Part shown: positions 16,948 to 25,051 of the stretch, piece by piece | How the letters are laid out: every line of letters begins with the position of its first letter | Numbering within the stretch: position 1 is the first letter of the stretch | Assembly (NCBI GenBank): GCA_900316285.1 | Contig: ONCG01000015.1 | Coordinates: 1-64,000 of the forward strand | Direction: 5' to 3' | Source of the DNA: an uncultured Prevotellaceae bacterium | GTDB lineage: Bacteria > Bacteroidota > Bacteroidia > Bacteroidales > Bacteroidaceae | DNA length: 64,000 nucleotides | Program-made: the position numbers and the translations under genes | Notes under the pieces: model-generated | Seen by the model: only the letters and a program-made list of their open reading frames with translations | Told to the model about the DNA's origin: nothing | Database searches by the model: none

Positions 16948-17244
16948 GCTTATCGTCGGACGGTAAGCGGTTTTGATCTCGACGGGATCGTTTGGAATGA
17001 TTGCGTTGAATGCCATATTTTGAAATTCTTAATTGACAATTTACAATTAATAATTGATAATTATGATTACCTGCTATCGCTTTGAAAACGGCCGCTCGAC
17101 ATCCTGAAGGGTGGCGCTTTAAGAGCAAAGCGGGGAAAGAATGCCGGGCGATGATTACCCGCCCGCCAATTTGAATAGCAGGTGGCAAACGGTAGGGGAA
17201 AATCCCAGCTGTCGAGAGTAATCATAATTATAAATTTTGCATTA
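16948..17244. repeat. Intergenic stretch with heptads and hairpin repeats between purD and the S37-type peptidase
   Basis: This 297-nt gap holds two AT-rich heptad tracts (17031-17071 and 17216-17260, the second overlapping the peptidase stop codon). Between them is a diverged copy of the 'gcgcttt...aaagcggggaaag' repeat at 17112-17142. I see no promoter box clear enough to call, so purD may be read from upstream. Confidence 0.55.
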
Positions 17245-18546
17245 TTAATTTTCAATTAAATCTCTGATTTCATTAATGATCTGCGTGCGCTCAGGCTCGG
17301 GGAAGGAGCTGATGCGGGTGCGGTGGCTACCTTCGGGGAGGGTGTGCACATGCAGGTTGCGCTTCTTCTGCAGACACTTCATGTCGCCCACACCCGATGC
17401 TCCCCAGGGGTCGATGCCACCATAGATGTAGACCATTGTGGGGTCGTTCTTGCGGAGGAAGCGACGTGTGCGGCGGTAGAGGCGTTTGTCGAACTTCAGC
17501 TTGCGAAACTCGGCGGGCAGCATTACACGGTGCATGTAGTCGTGGGCCGACTTGCGGGAGAGCCACTTGCGGAACGGCCGCGTGGCATAGCCGTAGTAGC
17601 CCAGCTCGCGCACCGCCTGCACGTTGAACGACAGATAAGGCGACTGCTCGGAGAAGTAGTTGGGTTCGCTATACTTGATGAGGTTGTCGAAAAGCTCGCG
17701 GTCGGTGGCCGTGGGCAGTGCCACCTCGTCGATGGGTGTGCCCCACTGCCAGATGGCAAACGGATACTCCAACACGCAGAGGTCGAAGATCTCGTCGATG
17801 GGAGCACGGAACGTGTAGCCCTTCTCCTTGCAGTAGTCGCGGAAGAGCGGGACGAGCGTAGCACGCCGCTTGAGCACCTCGCGCTGGAAGACCTCGAGGC
17901 GCTGGCGGTCGGCAGCCGTTCCCACCTGATGGGCGAGGAATGGCTCGTGGCGTCCGTCCTCGAGAGCCTTGTTGAGCGGAGCCACATAAGGCACCGACAC
18001 GTCGACATCATTGGGATAGAAGGCGCGATAGAACATCGTGGTCTGTCCGCCCTTGCTGATGCCCGTTGCCGCCCAGCGACCCTTGTAGAGCTGATGGAAC
18101 AGCACGTTGATGCGATGCAGGTCGGCCAGCGAGTTCTCCACGGTGAGGTAGTCCCAGTTGCAGGGGTCGGGCATGGACTCGCCGAAGTAGCGGTATTCCA
18201 CGGTGATGACATTGGCATTGAACAGCCGCGAGAGCTCATCCTGATAGCCCGGGCTCAGCGCATAATGAGCGTAGTAGCCCTCGGTGACGAGGATGGTGGG
18301 ACGGTCGAAGCCCACGTGGCACACCACCACGCGCTGGCGGAACTGACCCTTCTGCGGCTCTCCCGGCACCACGTCCTGAGTGACCATCATCACATATTTC
18401 TCCTTATAGGTGTTGCTCTCCAATGCCTTCACGTCACTCACGCCCTGCAACGTCTGCAGGCGCGGCAGCAGCTCGTCCTGGGCGTGGGCACTCAGGCTGG
18501 CCAGCAGCCAGAGGAGGAGCAAGAGGGAATGGTTTTGTTTGAGCAT
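17245..18546 (-). CDS. Secreted serine peptidase of the S37 (PS-10) type
   Basis: The 433-residue protein begins with a signal peptide (MLKQNHSLLLLLWLLASLSAHAQ). The alpha/beta-hydrolase nucleophile lies in GISKGGQT near residue 165; the acid is probably in YGGIDPWGASG and the base His in LPEGSHRTRI near the C-terminus. The family (Streptomyces PS-10, Pfam Peptidase_S37) contains tripeptidyl aminopeptidases. I start at 18546 because the 20 codons upstream are made of hairpin-repeat sequence. With the DPP IV-type gene upstream it would form a set of secreted peptidases cutting short peptides in the periplasm or outside. Confidence 0.82.
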   Translation of the reverse strand: MLKQNHSLLLLLWLLASLSAHAQDELLPRLQTLQGVSDVKALESNTYKEKYVMMVTQDVVPGEPQKGQFRQRVVVCHVGFDRPTILVTEGYYAHYALSPGYQDELSRLFNANVITVEYRYFGESMPDPCNWDYLTVENSLADLHRINVLFHQLYKGRWAATGISKGGQTTMFYRAFYPNDVDVSVPYVAPLNKALEDGRHEPFLAHQVGTAADRQRLEVFQREVLKRRATLVPLFRDYCKEKGYTFRAPIDEIFDLCVLEYPFAIWQWGTPIDEVALPTATDRELFDNLIKYSEPNYFSEQSPYLSFNVQAVRELGYYGYATRPFRKWLSRKSAHDYMHRVMLPAEFRKLKFDKRLYRRTRRFLRKNDPTMVYIYGGIDPWGASGVGDMKCLQKKRNLHVHTLPEGSHRTRISSFPEPERTQIINEIRDLIEN

Positions 18547-18552
18547 GTTATG

Positions 18553-18660
18553 ATGCGCCTGCGGCGCGGTTGAGAAGGGTTCAGATGCGCCTGCGGCGCG
18601 GTTCAAGTGCAGCAGAGCTGCGGTTCAATGTCGCTTTGCGACGTTCAAAAGTTCAAGGCG
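18553..18660. repeat. Run of short hairpins of differing sequence, each followed by GGTTGAG or GTTCAA
   Basis: Successive units are GCGCC/GGCGC (twice), GCAGC/GCTGC and GTCGC/GCGAC hairpins, each followed by GGTTGAG, GGTTCAA or CGTTCAA. The arms differ but always pair, while the linker hardly changes. Similar units occur at 43365-43378 (GCGCC/GGCGC, GGTTGAG) and 54700-54745 (CTGCT/AGCAG, GTTCAA). Confidence 0.6.
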
Positions 18661-18671
18661 ACGCCCCCACC

Positions 18672-18759
18672 GTAGGGGCAGACCCCCGTGTCTGCCCGTG
18701 AATTGGAGGCGTGCAGGTTGTTCGTTATTGTTCGGGCAGACACGGGGGTCTGCCCCTAC
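18672..18759. repeat. REP family B inverted pair, copy 3
   Basis: The forward copy at 18672-18697 starts with GTAG and the inverted copy at 18734-18759 ends in CTAC. The spacer resembles that of copy 1, so whole pairs have spread rather than single hairpins. Confidence 0.8.
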
Positions 18760-18788
18760 GGCTGGATGCCGACAACGCTGGCGCGCGA

Positions 18789-18853
18789 CTCCCCTCCTTT
18801 GGAGGGGCGGGGGAGGTTTCTCCCTCCCTAACGGGAGGGGTTGGGGGTGGGTC
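18789..18853. repeat. REP family C element downstream of the DPP IV-type gene
   Basis: Contains CCCCTCC/GGAGGGG and then TCCCTCCC/GGGAGGGG palindromes ending in GGTTGGGGGTGGGTC. The right end touches the stop codon at 18855. Copies or relatives lie at 26681-26799, 27722-27752, 35271-35303 and inside the deacetylase gene at 39265-39397. Confidence 0.7.
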
Positions 18854-18854
18854 T

Positions 18855-21119
18855 TTACTTTGTCAGGTAGTCGTCAAAATACTGCGAGATGCGCTCGTGC
18901 AGATGTGTGGACTGGTGGCCCATCATGTTATGGCCCTCGCCGGGATAGACGTAGAAGTCGGGCTGCGTGCCTGCCAGGTTACACTGGTAGAGGAACGACA
19001 AGCAGTGCTGCGGCACCACGGTGTTGTCGTTGTAGCCCGAGATGATCTGCAGCTTGCCCTTCAGGTCCTTCGCTTTCGACAGCAGCGACGTCAGCTTATA
19101 GCCCTCGGGGTTCTGCTGCGGGGTGTCCATATAGCGTTCGCCATACATCACCTCATACCACTTCCAATCGATGACCGGTCCGCCTGCCACACCCACCTTG
19201 AACACGTCGGGATGGTTCGTCATGAGCGAGACAGTCATAAAACCGCCAAACGACCAGCCGTGCACGCCGATGCGGTCCTGGTCGACATAGGGCAGCGACT
19301 TCAGGAACTTGACGCCCTCCATCTGGTCCTGCATCTCCACCTGACCGAGCTGGCGGAACGTGGCCTGCTCGAAGTCGCGTCCACGATTCTCCGAGCCGCG
19401 GTTGTCGAGGATGAAGAGCAGATACCCCTTCTGTGCCATGTAGGTCTCCCAGCCACGCGAGGAGTAGTTCCAGCGGGCATCGACGTTATGAGCGTGCGGG
19501 CCTCCATAGACATAGATAATGGTGGGATACTGCTTCTGCGGGTCGAAGTCGACAGGCTTCACCATGCGATAGTAGAGGTCGGTCACGCCGTCGGCAGCCT
19601 TCACCGTGCCACACGAGTACTCGGGCACGCGATAGTCCTTCCAGGGATTCTCGGCGGTGAACAGCACGCCCTCCCCTATTTTACCTTTCTTATATGCCTT
19701 GCCCGTGGGCGACACCTCGATGACTCGGGGCACCAGCGGAGCCGACCAGCTGTCGCGCAGCCACTGTCCGTCGTCGGAGAGGTCGGCGGCATGATAGCCC
19801 TGCCCGTTGTCGAGCAGCGTGCGGCGGCCCGTCTTCACATCTACGGCAAACGTGTTGCGCTGGATGGGACTGCACTCGTTCGAAGCGATGATGACCGAGC
19901 GAGCCTTCTCGTTGAAGCCGATGAGGTCCATCACCACCCACTGTCCACTGGTGAGCTGACGACACTTGCCTGTTTTCAGGTTATAGAGGTAGAGGTGGTT
20001 ATAGCCGTCGCGCTGGCTCTGGAAAAGGAACTGCTGGGCATCCCAAGGCAGGAATGTCACGGGGTGCTGCGGCTCCACATATTTCGTTGAGGTCTCGCGG
20101 TCGAGTTCCTGCAGGCGCTTGCCTGAGAGTGCGTCGTAGCTCACGAGGCGGCAGTCGTTCTGGTCGCGGTTCAGCTCGAACATATAGATGGTCTTGCCGT
20201 CGGGAGCCCATGCCACATTGGTGAAGTAGACAGCCTTGCCGTCCATCTCGCACGACTCGGGGAGCTTCCTTGTGTCGATGCTCTTCGGGGTCTGCAGGTA
20301 GACGGTTTTTGCGGTCTGCAGGTCATAGACGCCCACCGTCACCTCGTGGCTCTGTTCGCCTGCCATGGGGTACTTATCGGGCTCATACGCTGCCGAGCGC
20401 GCCTCGATGTCGACCTGTGGGTAGTCGCTCACCAGCGACTGGTCCATGCGGTAGAACGCCAGACGCTGTCCGTCGGGACTCCAGAAGGTGCCACCATCGA
20501 TGCCAAACTCGTTGCGATGCACGCTCTGTCCGTAGACAATAGAACGTGAACCATCACTTGAAAGCTGGCGTTCAACTCCTTCATTATCAACAACATATAA
20601 GTTCTCACCTTTCAGTACGGCAGCAGCCTTCGAAGCCTGACAGAAGTCGAGCACGCGGGCGCCTTCCGGCTGTTTGCAAGCCCAAAGCACCTGCCGCGTT
20701 TTCCAGTCGATGAGCAGGTTGCCACGACCCGTGTTGACCATGACCAGCGTCTTGCCGGCCTCGGGGAACGAGACGTTATACATGTGGCGCAGCACGCCCA
20801 GCTCGTCGCGGCTGGCAGAGCGGATGATGCCGTTCACCTGCGCGGTGTCGAGGAGCATCTGCTCGCGCCCCGTCTTCTTGTCGACGAGGTAGCACTCCTC
20901 AACGTCGAGGCGCACTAGCTGGTCGCCCCACCACGTATGGTACTGCGACTTCGGCACCATGTTGCGGTAATTGTGACCGCCGAAGTTCAGGTCCTCGAGT
21001 GTGAACTGTTTGTCTTGTGCCATGACACGAATGGGAGAATCGTACTGGAATGCTGAAAACGGGATGGCGTAGGCCGATGTCGCCATCAGCGCCGCCACCA
21101 GAAACCTTTTAGTCTTCAT
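18855..21119 (-). CDS. Secreted dipeptidyl peptidase IV / prolyl tripeptidyl peptidase (S9B family)
   Basis: The 754-residue protein starts with a signal peptide (MKTKRFLVAALMATSAYA). An N-terminal beta-propeller region (about residues 60-500) precedes an alpha/beta-hydrolase domain with the nucleophile Ser in HGWSFGGFM near residue 623, the Asp in SGYNDNTV and the His in PGEGHNMMG. These are the S9 catalytic triad. S9B enzymes remove Xaa-Pro dipeptides or tripeptides from peptide N-termini. The ATG at 21119 overlaps the stop of the methyltransferase gene by 11 nt, so the two are co-transcribed and may be coupled; the longer frame upstream of 21119 is only the shadow of that gene. Confidence 0.9.
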   Translation of the reverse strand: MKTKRFLVAALMATSAYAIPFSAFQYDSPIRVMAQDKQFTLEDLNFGGHNYRNMVPKSQYHTWWGDQLVRLDVEECYLVDKKTGREQMLLDTAQVNGIIRSASRDELGVLRHMYNVSFPEAGKTLVMVNTGRGNLLIDWKTRQVLWACKQPEGARVLDFCQASKAAAVLKGENLYVVDNEGVERQLSSDGSRSIVYGQSVHRNEFGIDGGTFWSPDGQRLAFYRMDQSLVSDYPQVDIEARSAAYEPDKYPMAGEQSHEVTVGVYDLQTAKTVYLQTPKSIDTRKLPESCEMDGKAVYFTNVAWAPDGKTIYMFELNRDQNDCRLVSYDALSGKRLQELDRETSTKYVEPQHPVTFLPWDAQQFLFQSQRDGYNHLYLYNLKTGKCRQLTSGQWVVMDLIGFNEKARSVIIASNECSPIQRNTFAVDVKTGRRTLLDNGQGYHAADLSDDGQWLRDSWSAPLVPRVIEVSPTGKAYKKGKIGEGVLFTAENPWKDYRVPEYSCGTVKAADGVTDLYYRMVKPVDFDPQKQYPTIIYVYGGPHAHNVDARWNYSSRGWETYMAQKGYLLFILDNRGSENRGRDFEQATFRQLGQVEMQDQMEGVKFLKSLPYVDQDRIGVHGWSFGGFMTVSLMTNHPDVFKVGVAGGPVIDWKWYEVMYGERYMDTPQQNPEGYKLTSLLSKAKDLKGKLQIISGYNDNTVVPQHCLSFLYQCNLAGTQPDFYVYPGEGHNMMGHQSTHLHERISQYFDDYLTK

Positions 21120-22686
21120 CGTGATCGAAATTGTCTTTTCTGAAATCTTTCTTGAATCCCTTCTTGGGTCCGCGGCTGCCACCGAAGTCCTTGCCGCCAC
21201 GGCCCTTGAAGTCGCCACGACCCTTGCCGCCCTGCTTGCCGAAGGGCTTGCGTTCGCCATCGCGCTTGAAGCCACCACGGCGACGACCGTCGTCGCCATG
21301 ACCGTCGGCCTGGCGCTGGAAGAACTCCGCACGATCCGAACGCCTGCGGCTGGCAGCCTCACGACGCTCTTCCTCCTCGTGGCGGCGCTCCAGCGAGTGG
21401 AACGTGAACGAACGGATGTCGGCACCCTCGTTCTCCTCTTGCTCGTCGAGACGCTTCTTGAACTCGCGATGGGCCTTGAAGCGGCGCTTCTCAGCCATAG
21501 CGGCCTTCTCCTCCTCGGTCTTCACCACGCCACCTTCCTGGCGGAAGTCCTTCATCTTGCCCTGGAACATGGAGTACTTGCGGAACTCACACTCCAGCGA
21601 TCCGTTGTAGAGAGGGATCTTGATGGACGGCTTCAGGCCGATCTGCTCGAAACACTCCTCGCGATACGACAGAATCCATGCGTCGTTGCCCGAGAAAGAG
21701 TGCTTCAGGCGCTCGCCAATCATTTTATAGGTGTCGAGCAGGTTGGGCGTGGAGATGCGCTCGCCATAGGGCGGGTTGGTCACCATCAGGGCAGGCTCGG
21801 CAGGCTTCTGGAAGTCCTTGAAGTCCTGCAGCTGCACGCTGATGATCTTTGCCAGACCGGCAGCGCGCACGTTGAGCGAAGCCTTGGCCACGGCCTTCGG
21901 ATCGATGTCGTAGCCGTAGATGTGGTGCTCGAAGTCACGCTCCTGCGAGTCGTCGTTGTAGATCTCGTCGAAGAGTTCCTGGTCGAAGTCGGGCCATTTC
22001 TCGAAGGCGAACTCCTTGCGGAACAGGCCGGGACTCATATTGCGGGCGATGAGAGCTGCCTCGATAAGCAGTGTGCCGCTACCGCACATGGGGTCGATGA
22101 AGTCGGTCTCGCCGCGCCAGCCCGTCATCAGGATCATACCTGCTGCCAGCACCTCGTTGAGCGGTGCCTCGGTGGTCTCCTGACGGTAGCCGCGACGATG
22201 CAGCGACTCACCCGATGAGTCGAGACACATCGTGGCATCGAAGTCGGCAATGTGGATGTGGAGACGGATATCGGGATTGGCCACCGACACGTTCGGACGC
22301 TCGCCGGTCTGCTCGCGGAACTGGTCGACGATGGCGTCCTTCACCTTGTAGGTCACAAAGCGCGAGTTGCGGAACTCCTCGCTATACACAACGGAGTCGA
22401 CGGAGAAGGTCTTGCCCTTCTCGATGTACTGGCTCCAGTCTATTTTCTTCACTTCGTCGTACATGTCCTCTGCCGAGCGGGCCTTGAAGCGGGCTATCGG
22501 CTTCAGAATGCGGATGGCCGTGTGCAACTGGAAGTTGGCACGATACATCATTTCCTTGTCACCCTTGAACGACACCATACGACGGCCAATCTGCACGTCG
22601 TTCGCTCCCAGATTGGTCAATTCTTCTGCCAAAACGGGCTCCAGACCCATGAATGTCTTGGCAATCATTTCAAATTGTTCTTGCAT
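21109..22686 (-). CDS. THUMP-domain class I rRNA methyltransferase (RlmL/RlmK N-terminal type) with RGG-like tail
   Basis: The 525-residue protein has an N-terminal THUMP region (about residues 45-155), the segment DSSGESLHRRGYR, the SAM-binding motif DFIDPMCGSGTLLIEAAL and the catalytic NPPYGER near residue 303. This is the family of E. coli RlmL (N2-methylguanosine of 23S rRNA). From about residue 390 the protein changes to a charged coiled-coil-like stretch (EEEKAAMAEKRRFKAHREFKK pattern) and ends in a Gly/Arg/Lys/Phe-rich tail (GGKGRGDFKGRGGKDFGG pattern), similar to tails of RNA helicases and likely to bind RNA. It is the first gene of an apparent operon with the peptidase genes downstream. 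Confidence 0.88.
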   Translation of the reverse strand: MQEQFEMIAKTFMGLEPVLAEELTNLGANDVQIGRRMVSFKGDKEMMYRANFQLHTAIRILKPIARFKARSAEDMYDEVKKIDWSQYIEKGKTFSVDSVVYSEEFRNSRFVTYKVKDAIVDQFREQTGERPNVSVANPDIRLHIHIADFDATMCLDSSGESLHRRGYRQETTEAPLNEVLAAGMILMTGWRGETDFIDPMCGSGTLLIEAALIARNMSPGLFRKEFAFEKWPDFDQELFDEIYNDDSQERDFEHHIYGYDIDPKAVAKASLNVRAAGLAKIISVQLQDFKDFQKPAEPALMVTNPPYGERISTPNLLDTYKMIGERLKHSFSGNDAWILSYREECFEQIGLKPSIKIPLYNGSLECEFRKYSMFQGKMKDFRQEGGVVKTEEEKAAMAEKRRFKAHREFKKRLDEQEENEGADIRSFTFHSLERRHEEEERREAASRRRSDRAEFFQRQADGHGDDGRRRGGFKRDGERKPFGKQGGKGRGDFKGRGGKDFGGSRGPKKGFKKDFRKDNFDHDED

Positions 22687-22705
22687 AGCTGTATATAAAA
22701 ACGGT

Positions 22706-22714
22706 GCAAAGATA
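22706..22714 (-). promoter_or_regulatory. -7 box of the methyltransferase-peptidase operon
   Basis: The minus strand reads TATCTTTGC, about 20 nt upstream of the ATG at 22686. No clear TTTG is seen at -33. Confidence 0.6.
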
Positions 22715-22822
22715 CAAATTAATTTTTATAATCTCGCCACACTAGCCACATTTATTTTGCTCATATAGGGAAAATCCTGAGGCAAATAGGGAATCTCCCT
22801 GCTCATTGTGTAATAATCGCCG

Positions 22823-22830
22823 TAACTTTG
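22823..22830 (+). promoter_or_regulatory. -7 box upstream of the secreted protein gene at 22866
   Basis: TAACTTTG with the ATG about 36 nt downstream. The -33 element is not obvious. Confidence 0.55.
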
Positions 22831-22865
22831 CACTTGCATGATTACCCAACAAATAAAAATTTACA

Positions 22866-23852
22866 ATGATGAAAAAAGAACACATTCACACACGTACACC
22901 CCGCATTCTTACCACCCTGTTGGCATTATTCTGCATCTGTCTGTCGGTAGAGGCAAAGCGAGTAGGCGTTTATTGTTATCTGTCGGGCAACGAGCTGAAT
23001 AGCAGCAGCGACGGCCGACTGCGCACAAGCCTCGTCGTAACTCCCACAGGCGGTGCCATCGTGGAAATTGAAAACCTCACCGACGAGATCGTCTTCGTCA
23101 ATCGTGGCAATTCGTTCGTCTTTGTCAACGGGCAGTCGGCCCCGATGTTCATTCCGTCCTCGCAGAGCGAGAGCCACACCGTGATGGAAGGCACCACAGA
23201 ACGCGTATGGCGCGACATGAGTTGGATAAACGGTGAAGCACACACCAACAGCCAGACCGTCTTCGAGCGCCGCATCCTGCCCGTCGCCCCTCATGGACGC
23301 ACCGTCCTATTCGCCTGGAACGACCTGCCACGACTTCTGCGTAACGACATCATCGAGACCCACTATAAAGGGCAGGGCACGATGTGCCGAAAAGGCCGTT
23401 TCCTGACCTTCGGCGACGATGACGAACAAGCCAAAAACGGCAGCTTCTACACCTTGGGCGAGAAGTTCCGCAAAGGAGACTACCGCCACTATCAACCCAG
23501 CAGTTCTCCCTTGACGTTAGGCGTTGATATTCAATATAGTTTTGACGATCCGTTGCAGTATAACTATAACCACAATTCCACCCAACAAGAAGGCTCTCAC
23601 GAGCGATACCGCACGACGGTTTCCGACTTTGTTGAGACCATTGCCATCGGCTCCTATGAAGGTGTCGGGAAAGACGGTCGACTCGCCACCAACTACCCTC
23701 CGATGGGACAAGGACGTCCCTGCTTCGCTTTCCGCAACGGACGTAATGCGTCTTATGAAATTGGAACGATTGCCGCCCTCGGCGCATTGGTAGGCATATT
23801 TATTGTCGCTGAAGCCGCACAACCCGACATGCCCTCCGACTTTCCTTTTTGA
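22866..23852 (+). CDS. Secreted protein of unknown function
   Basis: I do not recognise this 328-residue protein. It has a signal peptide (hydrophobic ILTTLLALFCICLSVEA, cleavage near residue 30), then a soluble region that may be beta-rich (TSLVVTPTGGAIVEIENLTDEIVFVNRGNSF pattern) and a C-terminal hydrophobic segment (IAALGALVGIFIVAEAA) at about residues 300-316 that could anchor it. A tract at residues 225-245 is rich in Tyr, Asn, Ser and Gln (QYNYNHNSTQQ). Two ATGs stand in tandem at 22866. It is probably its own transcription unit ahead of the GIN-domain lipoprotein gene. Confidence 0.7.
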   Translation: MMKKEHIHTRTPRILTTLLALFCICLSVEAKRVGVYCYLSGNELNSSSDGRLRTSLVVTPTGGAIVEIENLTDEIVFVNRGNSFVFVNGQSAPMFIPSSQSESHTVMEGTTERVWRDMSWINGEAHTNSQTVFERRILPVAPHGRTVLFAWNDLPRLLRNDIIETHYKGQGTMCRKGRFLTFGDDDEQAKNGSFYTLGEKFRKGDYRHYQPSSSPLTLGVDIQYSFDDPLQYNYNHNSTQQEGSHERYRTTVSDFVETIAIGSYEGVGKDGRLATNYPPMGQGRPCFAFRNGRNASYEIGTIAALGALVGIFIVAEAAQPDMPSDFPF

Positions 23853-23974
23853 AGAATGATGTGTACTATATGCTTCACGACATCTTTGAATTGAAAAAAA
23901 AATCGTGCCGTCTTGCAACTTTTCATGACTTTCATGCGTCAAACGAATAAACGAAACAACAAAAACGTAAAGTT

Positions 23975-24685
23975 ATGAACAGAAAAGCTATCGTCGCCAT
24001 CTGCCTGATGGCCGCAGCAGTGCTCACCACCAGCTGCCACGTGAGAGTGAACAAGACCGTCACCCACTCGAAAATCACCAAAACCTATTCCGGCACGGCC
24101 GTGAAGCCCTTCGACCGCATCATCATCGATGCCTTCTGCGACGTCAGATACGTGCAGGGCGACTCCACCAGCGTGTCCATCAGCTATGCTGAACCGGAAG
24201 ACTTCGCCGCCCTCGACATCAAGAACCAGGACGGACGCTTCGTCATCGGCTATAAGACCTCACATAAGGTGACGCGCCTGAAGGACGACGACATGCTGAA
24301 GGTCGTCATCACCACACCCGACCTCATCGAGGTGGAGATGAATGGAGCCGGTGTCTTCAGGTCTGACAACCCCATCGACACCGACACGCTGCTGCTGCAG
24401 ATGAAGGGAGCAGGAAAGATTGAGATGGGAAGCATCATCTGCGACCGTCTGCTGGCCGAGCTGAAGGGTGCCGGCAAGATTAAGCTCGGTCCCATCGCCT
24501 CACAGGATTGCGAGATTAATCTGAAGGGCGTAGGAAAAGTCGATGCCAACTTCGAGCGCTGCAACAACATCGATGCCAACATCATGGGTGTCGGCAAGGT
24601 GAAGCTCTCCGGCCACGCCAAGAAATACGATGCACACATCATGGGCACCGGAAAGATCGACCACGACGAGCTGGTAGTGGAATAA
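23975..24685 (+). CDS. GIN-domain (DUF2807) lipoprotein
   Basis: The 236-residue protein has a lipoprotein signal with lipobox LTTSC (Cys21). The mature part is a single head-GIN domain: FDRIIIDAFCDVRYVQGD, then a right-handed beta-helix with the repeated turns MNGAGVF, MKGAGKI, LKGAGKI, LKGVGKV, IMGVGKV and IMGTGKI about every 17-20 residues. The family is widespread in Bacteroidetes as surface or outer-membrane lipoproteins of unknown ligand, sometimes called putative autotransporter adhesin. Repeat sequence begins a few bases after the stop. Confidence 0.88.
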   Translation: MNRKAIVAICLMAAAVLTTSCHVRVNKTVTHSKITKTYSGTAVKPFDRIIIDAFCDVRYVQGDSTSVSISYAEPEDFAALDIKNQDGRFVIGYKTSHKVTRLKDDDMLKVVITTPDLIEVEMNGAGVFRSDNPIDTDTLLLQMKGAGKIEMGSIICDRLLAELKGAGKIKLGPIASQDCEINLKGVGKVDANFERCNNIDANIMGVGKVKLSGHAKKYDAHIMGTGKIDHDELVVE

Positions 24686-24737
24686 TGAAAGGGCATAAAG
24701 GGTTTAAAGGGAATAAAAGGGGAGAAAAGGGACAAAT

Positions 24738-24882
24738 GTAGGGACGCGGCGTGCCGCGTAACTGGAGCAAGTTTGGCAAACAAATCGTGCCGCGTAATTG
24801 GAGCAAGTTTGGCAAACAAATCATGCCGCGTTACTGGTTGTTGCCTTTCCCCCTCCAGTAACGCGGCACGCCGCGTCCCTAC
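24738..24882. repeat. REP family A inverted pair, copy 1, with internal 36-nt direct repeats
   Basis: The forward REP at 24738-24759 is GTAG, GGA and the hairpin CGCGGC/GCCGCG; the inverted REP is at 24861-24882. The spacer contains a 36-nt direct repeat starting GTGCCGCGTAA (24751-24786 and 24787-24822) and part of a third unit from 24823, so the element has grown by local duplication. An A/G-rich repeat (24689-24735) directly precedes it. The rest of the gap to 25052 is AT-rich with the promoter noted separately. Confidence 0.8.
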
Positions 24883-25014
24883 ATATCATTTTTCACTTTT
24901 CACTGTTCGTTTTTCACTTCGCGCAAGCGCGGCCAATGCCCTTAACTACTTTTAAAGCGACTTAAAGAAAAACAAAAACCTACCGAAAAGTTTTCGTATC
25001 TGATAAATAATGTG

Positions 25015-25022
25015 TAACTTTG
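25015..25022 (+). promoter_or_regulatory. -7 box of the nucleotidyltransferase-to-DUF5686 cluster
   Basis: TAACTTTG, 30 nt before the ATG at 25052. A TTTTC at 24991-24995 is the nearest -33-like sequence. Confidence 0.55.
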
Positions 25023-25051
25023 CAGCCGTTTTTAAAAAGTACACATTAAAT

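Noticed and set aside
21120..21425. N-terminal extension of the DPP IV-type frame
   Set aside because: The extra 102 codons are the Arg/Ser-rich second frame of the methyltransferase gene; the signal peptide starts at the ATG at 21119.
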